A DNA stretch of 8,023 bases from Planctomycetota bacterium (GCA_030616465.1 JAUWXH010000068.1:1-8023); one strand, 5' to 3'. Positions 1 to 6,253 are shown, numbered from the stretch's first letter. Notes: generated by a model from the letters alone, not told the origin. Made by a program: numbers and translations.

Positions 1-1
1 G

Positions 2-1195
2 TTATGGAACCACACCCAGTTCCGGCATCAGCTTGATCACGAGTTCGCGCGGACGCGTCGCTATGGCGGGGACGCCTCGCTGCTCATGTTCGACCTGGAC
101 CACTTCAAGGCCGTCAACGACACCTACGGTCATGAGATCGGGAATCGGGTACTCAAGTCCTGCGCTAGGCACCTGCTGAAGATGGTGCGCGACACCGATC
201 TCGTGGCCCGCTACGGGGGCGAGGAATTCGTGGTCATCTGTCCCCACACCAGTCTGGACGAGGCGGTCCAACTGGCGGAACGGATCCGGCGTTCACTCCC
301 GGAGCAGGTTCGCGTGAAGGAATGCCCGAACCTGTCCGTGACCGCTTCGGTTGGCGTCGTCTGCACCACCGACCCCCGCGTCACTTCGGTGACCGATCTG
401 GTTAACCTGGCCGACCAGGCGCTATATCGGGCCAAGCGTGAGGGCCGAAACCGGGTATCCTCGGCCGACCAACTGGGCGAGGCTCCGTCGGACCTCGGTG
501 TCCGGGTTGATGACGTGGATCGTCTGCGCAAAGAGGTCGTCACGCTGAACATGCAGGCCAAGGACCTGTGCCTGCAAAGTGTCTGGGCGCTGGTCCAGGC
601 CCTGGAGGCCCGCGATCGCTACACCGTCTGCCACTCGCGCAACGTGACTTTCTACGTCTCCCGCTTGGTGAGCAGTACCGGCTGGCCTGAGGCGCTGCAC
701 AAATCGGTCACCAACGCCGCCATGTTGCACGACCTGGGCAAGATCGGCGTGCCGGACGGCATCCTCCAGAAAGGCGGGGAGCTTTCAGCGGAGGAAGCCG
801 CGACCATACGACAGGTTCCACTGATGACCTGTAAGATCCTCGGACCCCTGCGCGTGTTTGAGACCGAAACCCTGATCATCCGGCACCTGCGCGAGCGCTA
901 CGACGGGACCGGCTACCCAGACGGGCTCGTCGGGGCCGACATCCCCATCGGGTCGCGCATTCTCGCCGTGGCCGAGACCTTCGATGCGCTGACCAGCGAT
1001 CGGGCCTACCGTCCGCACCGCGCGATCGACGCCGCCGTTAAAGAGATCCGCGCGCAAGCCCGTAAGCAGTTCGACCCGCAGTTCACCGCCCTGCTGGAGC
1101 GCGTGGCCCGCAAGGAGAGAAAGCGCTGGCAGGAGCAGGTGGACCGGGCCCTCACTCAGTTGCGAGTTGCCGGCGCGCAGGCGCTTGTCGGTTGA
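2..1195 (+). CDS. GGDEF/HD-GYP c-di-GMP signalling protein, 5' truncated by window edge
   Basis: The frame is open to the left edge: codons before the first ATG (nt 86) read LWNHTQFRHQLDHEF, the normal start of a GGDEF domain, so the ATG at 86 is internal. The diguanylate cyclase domain shows FDLDHFKAVND (metal and GTP binding), the active-site loop GGEEF at nt 215-229, and an RDTD inhibitory site (RxxD) five residues before it, so an active, product-inhibited cyclase is expected. A leucine-rich linker (about nt 510-600) leads into an HD-GYP domain with HS, HDLGK (nt 728) and GTGYP (nt 908-919). Against the HD-GYP consensus, several metal ligands are missing: the HP histidine is Val (nt 815), the HH pair before ERYDG is Leu-Arg (nt 887-892), and the Asp of the ADxFDAL motif is Glu (nt 974). 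The phosphodiesterase half is therefore probably inactive or altered. Sensor or REC domains, if any, lie off the window. Family assignment is secure; loss of activity is inferred. Confidence 0.95.
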   Translation, partial: LWNHTQFRHQLDHEFARTRRYGGDASLLMFDLDHFKAVNDTYGHEIGNRVLKSCARHLLKMVRDTDLVARYGGEEFVVICPHTSLDEAVQLAERIRRSLPEQVRVKECPNLSVTASVGVVCTTDPRVTSVTDLVNLADQALYRAKREGRNRVSSADQLGEAPSDLGVRVDDVDRLRKEVVTLNMQAKDLCLQSVWALVQALEARDRYTVCHSRNVTFYVSRLVSSTGWPEALHKSVTNAAMLHDLGKIGVPDGILQKGGELSAEEAATIRQVPLMTCKILGPLRVFETETLIIRHLRERYDGTGYPDGLVGADIPIGSRILAVAETFDALTSDRAYRPHRAIDAAVKEIRAQARKQFDPQFTALLERVARKERKRWQEQVDRALTQLRVAGAQALVG

Positions 1196-1383
1196 ACGCC
1201 GCCGCAGCGCGCCTCCCTCCTGTGCACCCCGGGGCCCTCTGGGGCCGGAGACGCCAGTGGGTGACGGACACCCGCCACTTCTGCCGGGTGGAGCGTGCGC
1301 CTGGCAATGACGTAAGGTACTGGGAAGCCGCCACTTACGGCAGATTCGTTGCGCGTACGTGACGGCTTTTCGTCATCTGTTCT

Positions 1384-1422
1384 TATCGGGAGCGGTAACG
1401 GCCGCTCGTGGAACGACCGATA
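1384..1422 (+). other. nested hairpin with asymmetric bulge upstream of the porin gene
   Basis: TATCGG (1384-1389) pairs with CCGATA (1417-1422), and the directly adjoining GAGCGG (1390-1395) pairs with CCGCTC (1402-1407). This gives two stacked 6-bp stems, a 6-nt loop (TAACGG) and a 9-nt bulge on the 3' side only. It lies about 210 nt before the porin ATG. It could be part of a structured leader or a regulator-binding site; no known riboswitch was recognised. The pairing is directly visible, but the function is unknown. Confidence 0.4.
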
Positions 1423-1617
1423 TAACACCTTTAACGGCAAGATGATACAACTAATTGGGCCATTGACGTCTCTCGGGCACGCAACGTGTCACCTACTGCT
1501 GCGCTAGAAGGTCTGCGCTGGGCAGGGGCGTGGTGCTCACCTGGCGCGTGTTCATAGACGAAACGTGGGTGCGGGCGCGTCGTACGGAGAGGAAACCGAC
1601 CGCTCGCTAACTTTAGG

Positions 1618-1627
1618 TCTGAGGAGA
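1618..1627 (+). promoter_or_regulatory. ribosome binding site of the porin gene
   Basis: TCTGAGGAGA precedes the ATG at 1635 with GGAG about 9 nt upstream, fixing that start. The same ten bases occur at 3235-3244 before the next gene. Confidence 0.85.
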
Positions 1628-1634
1628 TCTGCTT

Positions 1635-3185
1635 ATGTCCAAGTTATTCAGAGTCGGGTGCCTGCCGGCGCTGCTTTCAGTGGCGTTGCTCGTCGGCATG
1701 GCGTCCGCAGACGACAGGATGTCGTCGGCGACAACCCAGACAGACGAAAAAGTGGCGCGGTTGGAGGCCCTGCTTGAGGCGCAGCAGGGCCAGATCGAGG
1801 CGTTGGAGCAGCAGGTGGCCGCTGCCTCGGCGCAGGAAGCGGATGCCCAGCGAGTGGAAGCGATGAAGGGTCAGATCCGCGAGATCCTCAGCGAGCAGGA
1901 GTTCCGCGAGAGCCTGATGCCCTCGGTCCTGCAAGCCGGCTACGACAAGGGCTTCTTTATCAGGAGCAGCGACGACAGGTTCCTGCTGAAGATCGGCGGC
2001 CTGATGCAGTTCCGTTGGACGCATTATGCGACTCGCAAGGACAACCGCTGGCAGGCGCCACGCCTACAGCGCAACGACCGCACCGGCTTCGACTTCAACC
2101 GGTTGCGGATCAACTTCAAAGGTCACGTGTTCGATCCGGATCTGACCTACTTCGTCGAGATCCGCATGGACGCGTCTACGCCCACCGCCTATGACGCGAT
2201 CCTTTCCTGGGCGTACGTGGATTACAAGTTCCACGAGGCGCTGCACTTCCGGGCTGGTAAGTTCAAGATCGCCTCGACCCGTGAGAACACCACCCCGCAC
2301 TCGCAGTTGAAGCTTCCGGCGCGGTCGGTGGTGGATGCGGTGTTCGGCGGCGGGTTCGTCATGGGCGTGCGCTTCTGGGGCCAGCTGGCTGACAAGCGCG
2401 TGGAGTACTTCCTGGATGTGGTCAATTCGCTGTCCGACGACGAGAACTTCGGCAGCGGCCGCACGATCACTCCCGACGTGCCGGGCAGCCCCACGGGCAC
2501 TGAGCTGGACAGCAACCCGGCCCTGGCCTTCCGGCTGGTCTGGCACGCCTTGGGCGACAACCCCCCGAACGACTGCGTAAACCAGTCGGATATCCCCAAG
2601 CACGAGTCACCGGCTTTTGACCTCGGCTTCCACTACATCTTCAACGAGGACGAGGGCGACGTGCGCACCACGCGGATTCCGTATCCGTTGCCGCGCCGCA
2701 TTGCCAACCTGGGTGGCTTCGGCCTGACCAACACCAACGGTTTGCAGATCAATCAGTTCGGGTTCGACGCCGTCTTCAAGTACCAGGGCTTCTCGGCAAC
2801 CGGTGAATACGTTCTGCGCATCGTCGATCCGCGTCGCGCGGGACGCATGCCGTTCTCGAACTGGTGGCTGTTCACCAACCAGGGTGATACCACCGTGCAG
2901 CATGGAGCCTACGTGCAGGCGGGATACTTCCTGCCGATCCCCGGCTTGGAGGACAAGCTCGAAGCGGTGATGCGGGTCGGCGGCATTTCCGCCTTGGCCA
3001 ACGGCCAAGAGGGTACCTGGGAGTACACCGCCGGACTGAACTACTTCATCGAGGGTCAGAACGTCAAGCTCTCGACGGACATGACGAAGATCACCGAGAT
3101 ACCTACCACAAGTGGGTACAAGAGTTTTGCCAACGTCAACGACGACGCGCTGATCTTCCGCGTCCAGTTGCAGGTGGCCTTCTAG
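1635..3185 (+). CDS. outer-membrane porin, phosphate-selective porin O/P-like, with N-terminal coiled coil
   Basis: A 516-residue exported protein. Residues 1-25 form a Sec signal peptide (Lys/Arg start, hydrophobic core, probable cut after ASA). Residues about 37-95 are rich in Glu, Gln, Ala and Leu with heptad-like spacing (EALLEAQQGQIEALEQQV) and look like a coiled coil. From about residue 105 the sequence alternates polar and aromatic residues (for example FLLKIGGLMQFRW, FDFNRLRINFKGHV, LHFRAGKFKI) as in a beta-barrel, and it ends in VQLQVAF, the C-terminal Phe signature used for barrel insertion. The pattern matches the OprO/OprP-like porin family; actual phosphate selectivity cannot be read from the sequence. 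The start has a strong Shine-Dalgarno sequence. A 66-nt gap without a terminator separates it from the next gene, so the two are probably co-transcribed. The coiled coil may trimerise the protein or bind the cell wall (inference). Confidence 0.88.
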   Translation: MSKLFRVGCLPALLSVALLVGMASADDRMSSATTQTDEKVARLEALLEAQQGQIEALEQQVAAASAQEADAQRVEAMKGQIREILSEQEFRESLMPSVLQAGYDKGFFIRSSDDRFLLKIGGLMQFRWTHYATRKDNRWQAPRLQRNDRTGFDFNRLRINFKGHVFDPDLTYFVEIRMDASTPTAYDAILSWAYVDYKFHEALHFRAGKFKIASTRENTTPHSQLKLPARSVVDAVFGGGFVMGVRFWGQLADKRVEYFLDVVNSLSDDENFGSGRTITPDVPGSPTGTELDSNPALAFRLVWHALGDNPPNDCVNQSDIPKHESPAFDLGFHYIFNEDEGDVRTTRIPYPLPRRIANLGGFGLTNTNGLQINQFGFDAVFKYQGFSATGEYVLRIVDPRRAGRMPFSNWWLFTNQGDTTVQHGAYVQAGYFLPIPGLEDKLEAVMRVGGISALANGQEGTWEYTAGLNYFIEGQNVKLSTDMTKITEIPTTSGYKSFANVNDDALIFRVQLQVAF

Positions 3186-3234
3186 TTGCCGCTATTGGAA
3201 GGTTTGGGAAAAACTGAAAGGATTCACCCGAGAT

Positions 3235-3244
3235 TCTGAGGAGA
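3235..3244 (+). promoter_or_regulatory. ribosome binding site of the small exported protein gene
   Basis: TCTGAGGAGA sits with GGAG (3240-3243) 8 nt before the ATG at 3252 and is identical over ten bases to the site before the porin gene. It supports this short gene being translated. Confidence 0.82.
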
Positions 3245-3251
3245 AAACGGT

Positions 3252-3560
3252 ATGTCGAAACGATTCGTCACCTGGAAGAAGACGCTCCTGCTACTGAGCA
3301 TGGGCTCTGCGGCGTTTTTCGCCGTGCCCTTCGCCCCCGGTGCCTGCGCCCAGTACTTGTCGAACGCTGACGTGGTTGGCTTCTACCAGGAGGTCGGCGA
3401 TCAGTCTATCGACGCGGCGTTTGACCCGGCCCGCAACGTCTGGGGAGCCACCTCGGACTTCACGCTCATTGTGGTGGAGCCAACCATTGACGTATTCCAG
3501 ACAGTCTGGGACCACTGGGTCTGGAGCAGCTTCCCAAGGGATCCGGTGCCGACCTTCTGA
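3252..3560 (+). CDS. small exported protein of unknown function, downstream of the porin
   Basis: A 102-residue protein that I do not recognise as any family. The N-terminus is a clear Sec signal peptide: basic residues MSKRFVTWKK, a hydrophobic stretch to about residue 28, and an ACA cut site at 31-33, leaving a mature chain of about 69 residues beginning QYLSN. The cysteine in PGAC does not fit a lipobox well, so a lipoprotein is less likely. The mature part is acidic, has no cysteine, and is aromatic-rich with four Trp (W64, then W86, W89 and W91 in a WDHWVW cluster), ending PVPTF. It has a strong Shine-Dalgarno sequence, follows the porin by 66 nt and is followed directly by a terminator, so it closes the porin operon. 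It may be a periplasmic or outer-membrane partner of the porin, but that rests on position only. Confidence 0.75.
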   Translation: MSKRFVTWKKTLLLLSMGSAAFFAVPFAPGACAQYLSNADVVGFYQEVGDQSIDAAFDPARNVWGATSDFTLIVVEPTIDVFQTVWDHWVWSSFPRDPVPTF

Positions 3561-3598
3561 TAGCGCGCCGGCGTAGTCTAAGCAACAGACGCTCACTG

Positions 3599-3640
3599 AC
3601 CGGGTCACGGGCGACATGACCCCGTGACCCGGTTTGTCTG
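3599..3640 (+). terminator. Rho-independent terminator of the porin operon
   Basis: A perfect 13-bp inverted repeat, ACCGGGTCACGGG (3599-3611) with CCCGTGACCCGGT (3621-3633), encloses a 9-nt loop and runs into TTTGTCT. It begins 39 nt after the stop of the small exported protein gene. The opposite strand lacks a T tract on its exit side, so it acts mainly on plus-strand transcripts, although the hairpin lies in the convergent gap before the M48 gene end. Confidence 0.85.
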
Positions 3641-3801
3641 CGCGCAGCGTCCCGCCGAAGCTGGTTGCGGTTCCTCCGTGCCGGACCCAGGCCCCGTTTT
3701 CAGCCTAAATGCTCTTACACCGCTCAGACGCCGAACGGGAACCTCTTCAGGACGGAGAGTAACGCCCGGATCTCGGCCGCGCGGATTGAGGACAGAGCTC
3801 G

Positions 3802-5205
3802 TCAGGATGAGCTTCCGCTGCCGACGATCTCAATGCGGCAACGGCATTTCGGGCAGTCCAGGTAGGGGGCGCTGAAGGCGGGGCTGAGTTGAATCCCGTG
3901 TCCGCAGGAACACTTGAACGATTCCCATCCGCCGCCCTTTCGGGCGTACCGCATCGCACGGGGTGCTTGGCCCGGCTTCGCCGTCGCTGCTTCGACCCGC
4001 GGAACCGCGTGCGCCCGGCCGCAGCGCGGGCAGGCCACAGTGTCGCGCTTGAGATTCGGCGGCACCTTGATGCGTACCCCGCAGAGGCAAGGGATCAGGA
4101 TGAGATTGGCGATGCGGTCGAGCAGATCGGTGACCTCGCGGGCGCGCTCGACGGCCTGCTGTTTCGCGGCAGGCTCTGGCGTCGCGGCGCGAGCCGCCAC
4201 GCTGTCGCCCGACTCGAGCGTTGCCGCCCCGATGCAGCCCCGCTTGCCGCCGTGCACTTCGCGGTACGCCGCTTCGTAATCGGCGTATCCGGCCCGCCCG
4301 CCCATGCTGCGCAGGATTCGGACGCGCTGCTCGGTGGGCGGGTGCGTGGAGAACAGGTTGAACTTGGCCTTTGCCTGCAAAGGGTTCACGACGTACAGCG
4401 GCGCCACGGCCCGGTTGGTGCTCTTCGTTTGGCCCGCCCGGCGGGAGATCTTCTCGAGCGCGGCGGCTAACCCCGGGGGATAACGGGTGAAGCGTGCGGC
4501 CGACGCATCGGCCAGGTACTCCCGTCGCCGCGAACAGGCAAAGTAAAGCAATTGGGCACAGAGGGGTGCCAGGATTGCCAGCAGGACGGCGACGCCGAGG
4601 ATGATGAGCTGGGCATAGCCGCCGCCTCTCGAGCTCGAGCGCGAGCGCCGGCCCCCGCCGCCGTACCACAGCGCCCGCAGGAACCCGTCCGCGATCAGCA
4701 CGATGCTGCCCACCATGACCGAGGCGATGGTCATGAAGCGGACGTCCAGGTTGTGGATGTGGCCGATCTCGTGCGCAATCACGCCCTGCAGCTCGTCGCG
4801 ATTCAGCCGTTTGAGCAGACCGGCGGTGACCGCGAGGGCGGCGCGCTCCGGCCGGCGACCGACGGCGAACGCGTTCGGCGCGTTATCGTCGATGATGTAG
4901 ACCTTGGGCATCGACTTCAGCCCGGACGCGATCGTCATCTCTTCCACGACGTTCCACAGTTGCGGCGCGTCGGCTCTCTCGATCCGCCGGGCTTTGGCGA
5001 GTGAGAGCAGGATGTTCTCCCCCTGGCTGACGGCGATCAGCCACAGCACCAGCCACACCAGCAGCGCGATGCCCGCTCCCGGCAGGCCGCCATGCGGATA
5101 GGCGACCACCAGCCCGATGGCCGTCCCCAGACAAACCAGCAGTACCCCCATGATGGCAATCAGCCACCACGACCGCCGCCGGTTGCTCCTGATCGCTTCC
5201 CACAT
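3802..5205 (-). CDS. HtpX-like M48 membrane metalloprotease with two C-terminal zinc ribbons
   Basis: An integral-membrane zinc endopeptidase of the M48 family, expected to degrade damaged membrane proteins. The chosen ATG (5205-5203) gives MWEAIRSNRRRS, a typical opening for such proteins; an in-frame TTG at 5241 would add 12 residues. Numbering from that TTG: hydrophobic helices at about 25-48, 57-72, 172-190 and 211-235; the catalytic motif HEIGH at 157-161; the third zinc ligand Glu241 in REYLAD; and a conserved FSTHPPTEQR segment at 297-306. The core ends near 335. A roughly 140-residue extension then holds two ribbons: CxC plus CPRC (C385, C387, C404, C407) and CSC plus CPKC (C444, C446, C463, C466), joined by Ala/Glu-rich and basic linkers. 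Standard HtpX (about 290 residues) lacks this tail. Even helix count and an Arg-rich N-terminus put the catalytic part and tail in the cytoplasm. It follows lemA in the same operon. Confidence 0.92.
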   Translation of the reverse strand: MWEAIRSNRRRSWWLIAIMGVLLVCLGTAIGLVVAYPHGGLPGAGIALLVWLVLWLIAVSQGENILLSLAKARRIERADAPQLWNVVEEMTIASGLKSMPKVYIIDDNAPNAFAVGRRPERAALAVTAGLLKRLNRDELQGVIAHEIGHIHNLDVRFMTIASVMVGSIVLIADGFLRALWYGGGGRRSRSSSRGGGYAQLIILGVAVLLAILAPLCAQLLYFACSRRREYLADASAARFTRYPPGLAAALEKISRRAGQTKSTNRAVAPLYVVNPLQAKAKFNLFSTHPPTEQRVRILRSMGGRAGYADYEAAYREVHGGKRGCIGAATLESGDSVAARAATPEPAAKQQAVERAREVTDLLDRIANLILIPCLCGVRIKVPPNLKRDTVACPRCGRAHAVPRVEAATAKPGQAPRAMRYARKGGGWESFKCSCGHGIQLSPAFSAPYLDCPKCRCRIEIVGSGSSS

Positions 5206-5227
5206 CGCTGTTGACGCGCTCTGGTAG

Positions 5228-5249
5228 CGTCGGACCTCCAAGTCCGACG
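5228..5249 (-). promoter_or_regulatory. 8-bp hairpin between lemA and the M48 gene
   Basis: On the coding (minus) strand CGTCGGAC and GTCCGACG form a perfect 8-bp stem around the loop TTGGAG. The loop contains the alternative TTG start (5241-5239) and a GGAG sequence. The hairpin lies 16 nt after the lemA stop and 22 nt before the preferred ATG. It lacks a T tract, so it is more likely a translational control or mRNA-processing element than a full terminator (inference). Confidence 0.5.
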
Positions 5250-5265
5250 TGTTCTCACAGATCGG

Positions 5266-5829
5266 CTAGAACTTGACCTGCGGCACCGCGCGCTCCGCCT
5301 GGTCCTCGATCTCGAAGAAGGTCTCCGACCGGAACTGGCACATCCCGGCGACGACATTGGCCGGAACGACCTGGATCCGCGTGTTGTACTGCATGACCGA
5401 ATCGTTGTAGTACTGCCGGGAGAAGCCGATCTTGTTCTCGGTGGACGTGAGCTCCTCCTGCAGGGCGAGGAAGTTCTGGTTCGCCTTCAGATCGGGGTAT
5501 TGCTCCACGATGAGCATCAGGCGGCCGAGTGCGCCGCTCAAACCGCGTTCGGCCGCGCCCCGCGCGTCGACCCCCTGGGCACTGACCGCCGCCGCCCGGG
5601 CTTTGACCACCTCCTCCAGCGTCGTTTTTTCGTGGCCGGCGTAACCCTTGACGGTCTCCACCAGATTGGGGATCAGGTCGTGTCGACGTTTGAGCTGCAC
5701 GTCGATCTGCGCCCAGGAGTTTTTCACTTCCTGCCGCAGACGCACCAGGCCGTTGTAGATCGCGAAGAACCACAGCGCCAGCAGCACGATCATTCCGAGC
5801 CCAACGGCGAGCGCGATGAGAAGTGCCAT
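5266..5829 (-). CDS. lemA: LemA family protein
   Basis: A 187-residue protein matching the LemA family along its full length. An N-terminal hydrophobic helix (residues 3-23) is followed by YNGLVRLRQEV, the hallmark segment IDVQLKRRHDLIPNLVETVKG split over residues 42-62, EQYPDLKAN (109-117), a TSTENKIGFSR segment (128-138), a YND..MQYN region, and a typical ending in FFEIED and VPQVKF. LemA proteins are membrane-anchored helical bundles of unclear biochemical role, often encoded next to membrane or M48 peptidases, as here. The ATG at 5829 is supported by AAGGAG 7 nt upstream and by the conserved N-terminus; a longer reading to 6051 would run out of frame across the upstream gene and is rejected. 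The start lies 2 nt after the zf-TFIIB gene stop, so translation is probably coupled. Confidence 0.96.
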   Translation of the reverse strand: MALLIALAVGLGMIVLLALWFFAIYNGLVRLRQEVKNSWAQIDVQLKRRHDLIPNLVETVKGYAGHEKTTLEEVVKARAAAVSAQGVDARGAAERGLSGALGRLMLIVEQYPDLKANQNFLALQEELTSTENKIGFSRQYYNDSVMQYNTRIQVVPANVVAGMCQFRSETFFEIEDQAERAVPQVKF

Positions 5830-5831
5830 CG

Positions 5832-6245
5832 TTATTCTCCTTCGGACCTGGGATTCAACTCGTGGCGGTACAAATCCGCAAAGAACCGGGCGACCGCCCC
5901 CGCCTCCTCTTCCTGGGCAAACGAGGTGATGACGGCCCGCATCTCGTCGGCATCCAGCCACAGGCCGTCGCCGCCCGGACAGCGATCGACCTCGACGGCC
6001 GGCTCGCCGCCGATGGTAATCGCACGCAGCTTGCGTCCGCAGCGTGGGCAACGGCGTTTGCCGCGCTTCCCCGCGGTGGCGGTTTGCAGGGCGTGCGTCA
6101 CGTGTCCGGGTGACACGCCGGCCAGCTCGGTAATCTGCTCCAACTCGCCGGCGTCAAGCCACGTCCCGCCGCAGGTGATGCAGCGATCGATCTCGACGCC
6201 TTCCAGCTCAAACGCGACCAGCGGCTCTCGACATTCCGGGCACAA
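5832..6245 (-). CDS. two-repeat zf-TFIIB zinc-ribbon protein
   Basis: A 137-residue soluble protein made of two zf-TFIIB-type zinc ribbons. Repeat 1 has C2, C5, C22 and C25 with the family signature CGGTWLDAGELE. Repeat 2 has C66, C69 and C89 with GLWLDADEM, but the expected fourth cysteine is Gly92, so it has only three cysteines. A helical C-terminal tail of about 35 residues follows (SFAQEEEAGAVARFFADLYRHEL). The start is a TTG at 6245: GGAG lies 8 nt upstream (6254-6257), and the CxxC opening begins at residue 2, as is usual in this family; no ATG fits. The role of these domains in bacteria is not established; metal-dependent protein or nucleic-acid binding is plausible. It is first in a probable operon with lemA and the M48 protease, ending 2 nt before the lemA start. 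Confidence 0.9.
   Translation of the reverse strand: MCPECREPLVAFELEGVEIDRCITCGGTWLDAGELEQITELAGVSPGHVTHALQTATAGKRGKRRCPRCGRKLRAITIGGEPAVEVDRCPGGDGLWLDADEMRAVITSFAQEEEAGAVARFFADLYRHELNPRSEGE
5837..5842 (-). promoter_or_regulatory. lemA ribosome binding site inside the end of the zf-TFIIB gene
   Basis: AAGGAG on the minus strand lies 7 nt before the lemA ATG and within the last codons of the upstream gene. This decides the lemA start and points to translational coupling. Confidence 0.85.
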
Positions 6246-6253
6246 GTGACAGA

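Larger units (their letters stand above)
1196..1634. other. 439-bp gene-free region with clustered inverted repeats, probable porin leader/promoter
   Basis: No convincing coding frame is seen on either strand. The stretch holds several inverted repeats: GGCCC/GGGCC (1233-1237 with 1242-1246), AGTGG/CCACT (1256-1260 with 1275-1279), CGTAAG/CTTACG (1311-1316 with 1334-1339), TGACG/CGTCA (1360-1364 with 1371-1375) and the nested hairpin at 1384-1422. Possible promoter pieces are TTGACG at 1463-1468 and TATAAC at 1421-1426, but neither has a good partner box at normal spacing, so no promoter is called. The first hairpin may help end transcription of the upstream gene, although it lacks a T tract. 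Confidence 0.5.

Noticed and set aside
1156..1440. Minus-strand open frames in the gap before the porin gene
   Set aside because: The two overlapping frames have no ribosome site or domain, and part of each lies antisense to the HD-GYP gene end.
1463..1491. Sigma-70 promoter based on TTGACG at 1463
   Set aside because: No acceptable -10 box occurs 16-19 nt downstream (GTGTCA at 17 nt).
1565..1777. 70-codon frame overlapping the porin start
   Set aside because: It runs out of frame through the porin signal-peptide region and has no recognisable features.
3300..3360. Lipoprotein signal in the small exported protein
   Set aside because: The residues before the cysteine (PGA) do not fit a lipobox, whereas ACA fits a signal peptidase I site.
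3720..3738. Terminator for the minus-strand operon
   Set aside because: CCGCTC and GAACGG pair only with a G-T wobble around a 7-nt loop, and no T tract follows on the minus strand.
3624..3875. Short plus-strand open frames after the terminator
   Set aside because: They start in or just after the terminator hairpin, have no ribosome binding site, are Arg/Ser/Pro-rich and overlap the end of the M48 gene.
3830..4669. 279-codon minus-strand frame overlapping the M48 protease gene
   Set aside because: It is an out-of-frame Arg/Pro-rich reading of the protease gene, whose own frame shows HEIGH and paired zinc-ribbon cysteines.
5830..6051. Longer N-terminus for LemA, extending the frame to 6051
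   Set aside because: The added residues are Arg/Gly-rich and overlap the zf-TFIIB gene in another frame; the ATG at 5829 has a good ribosome site and the family-typical N-terminus.
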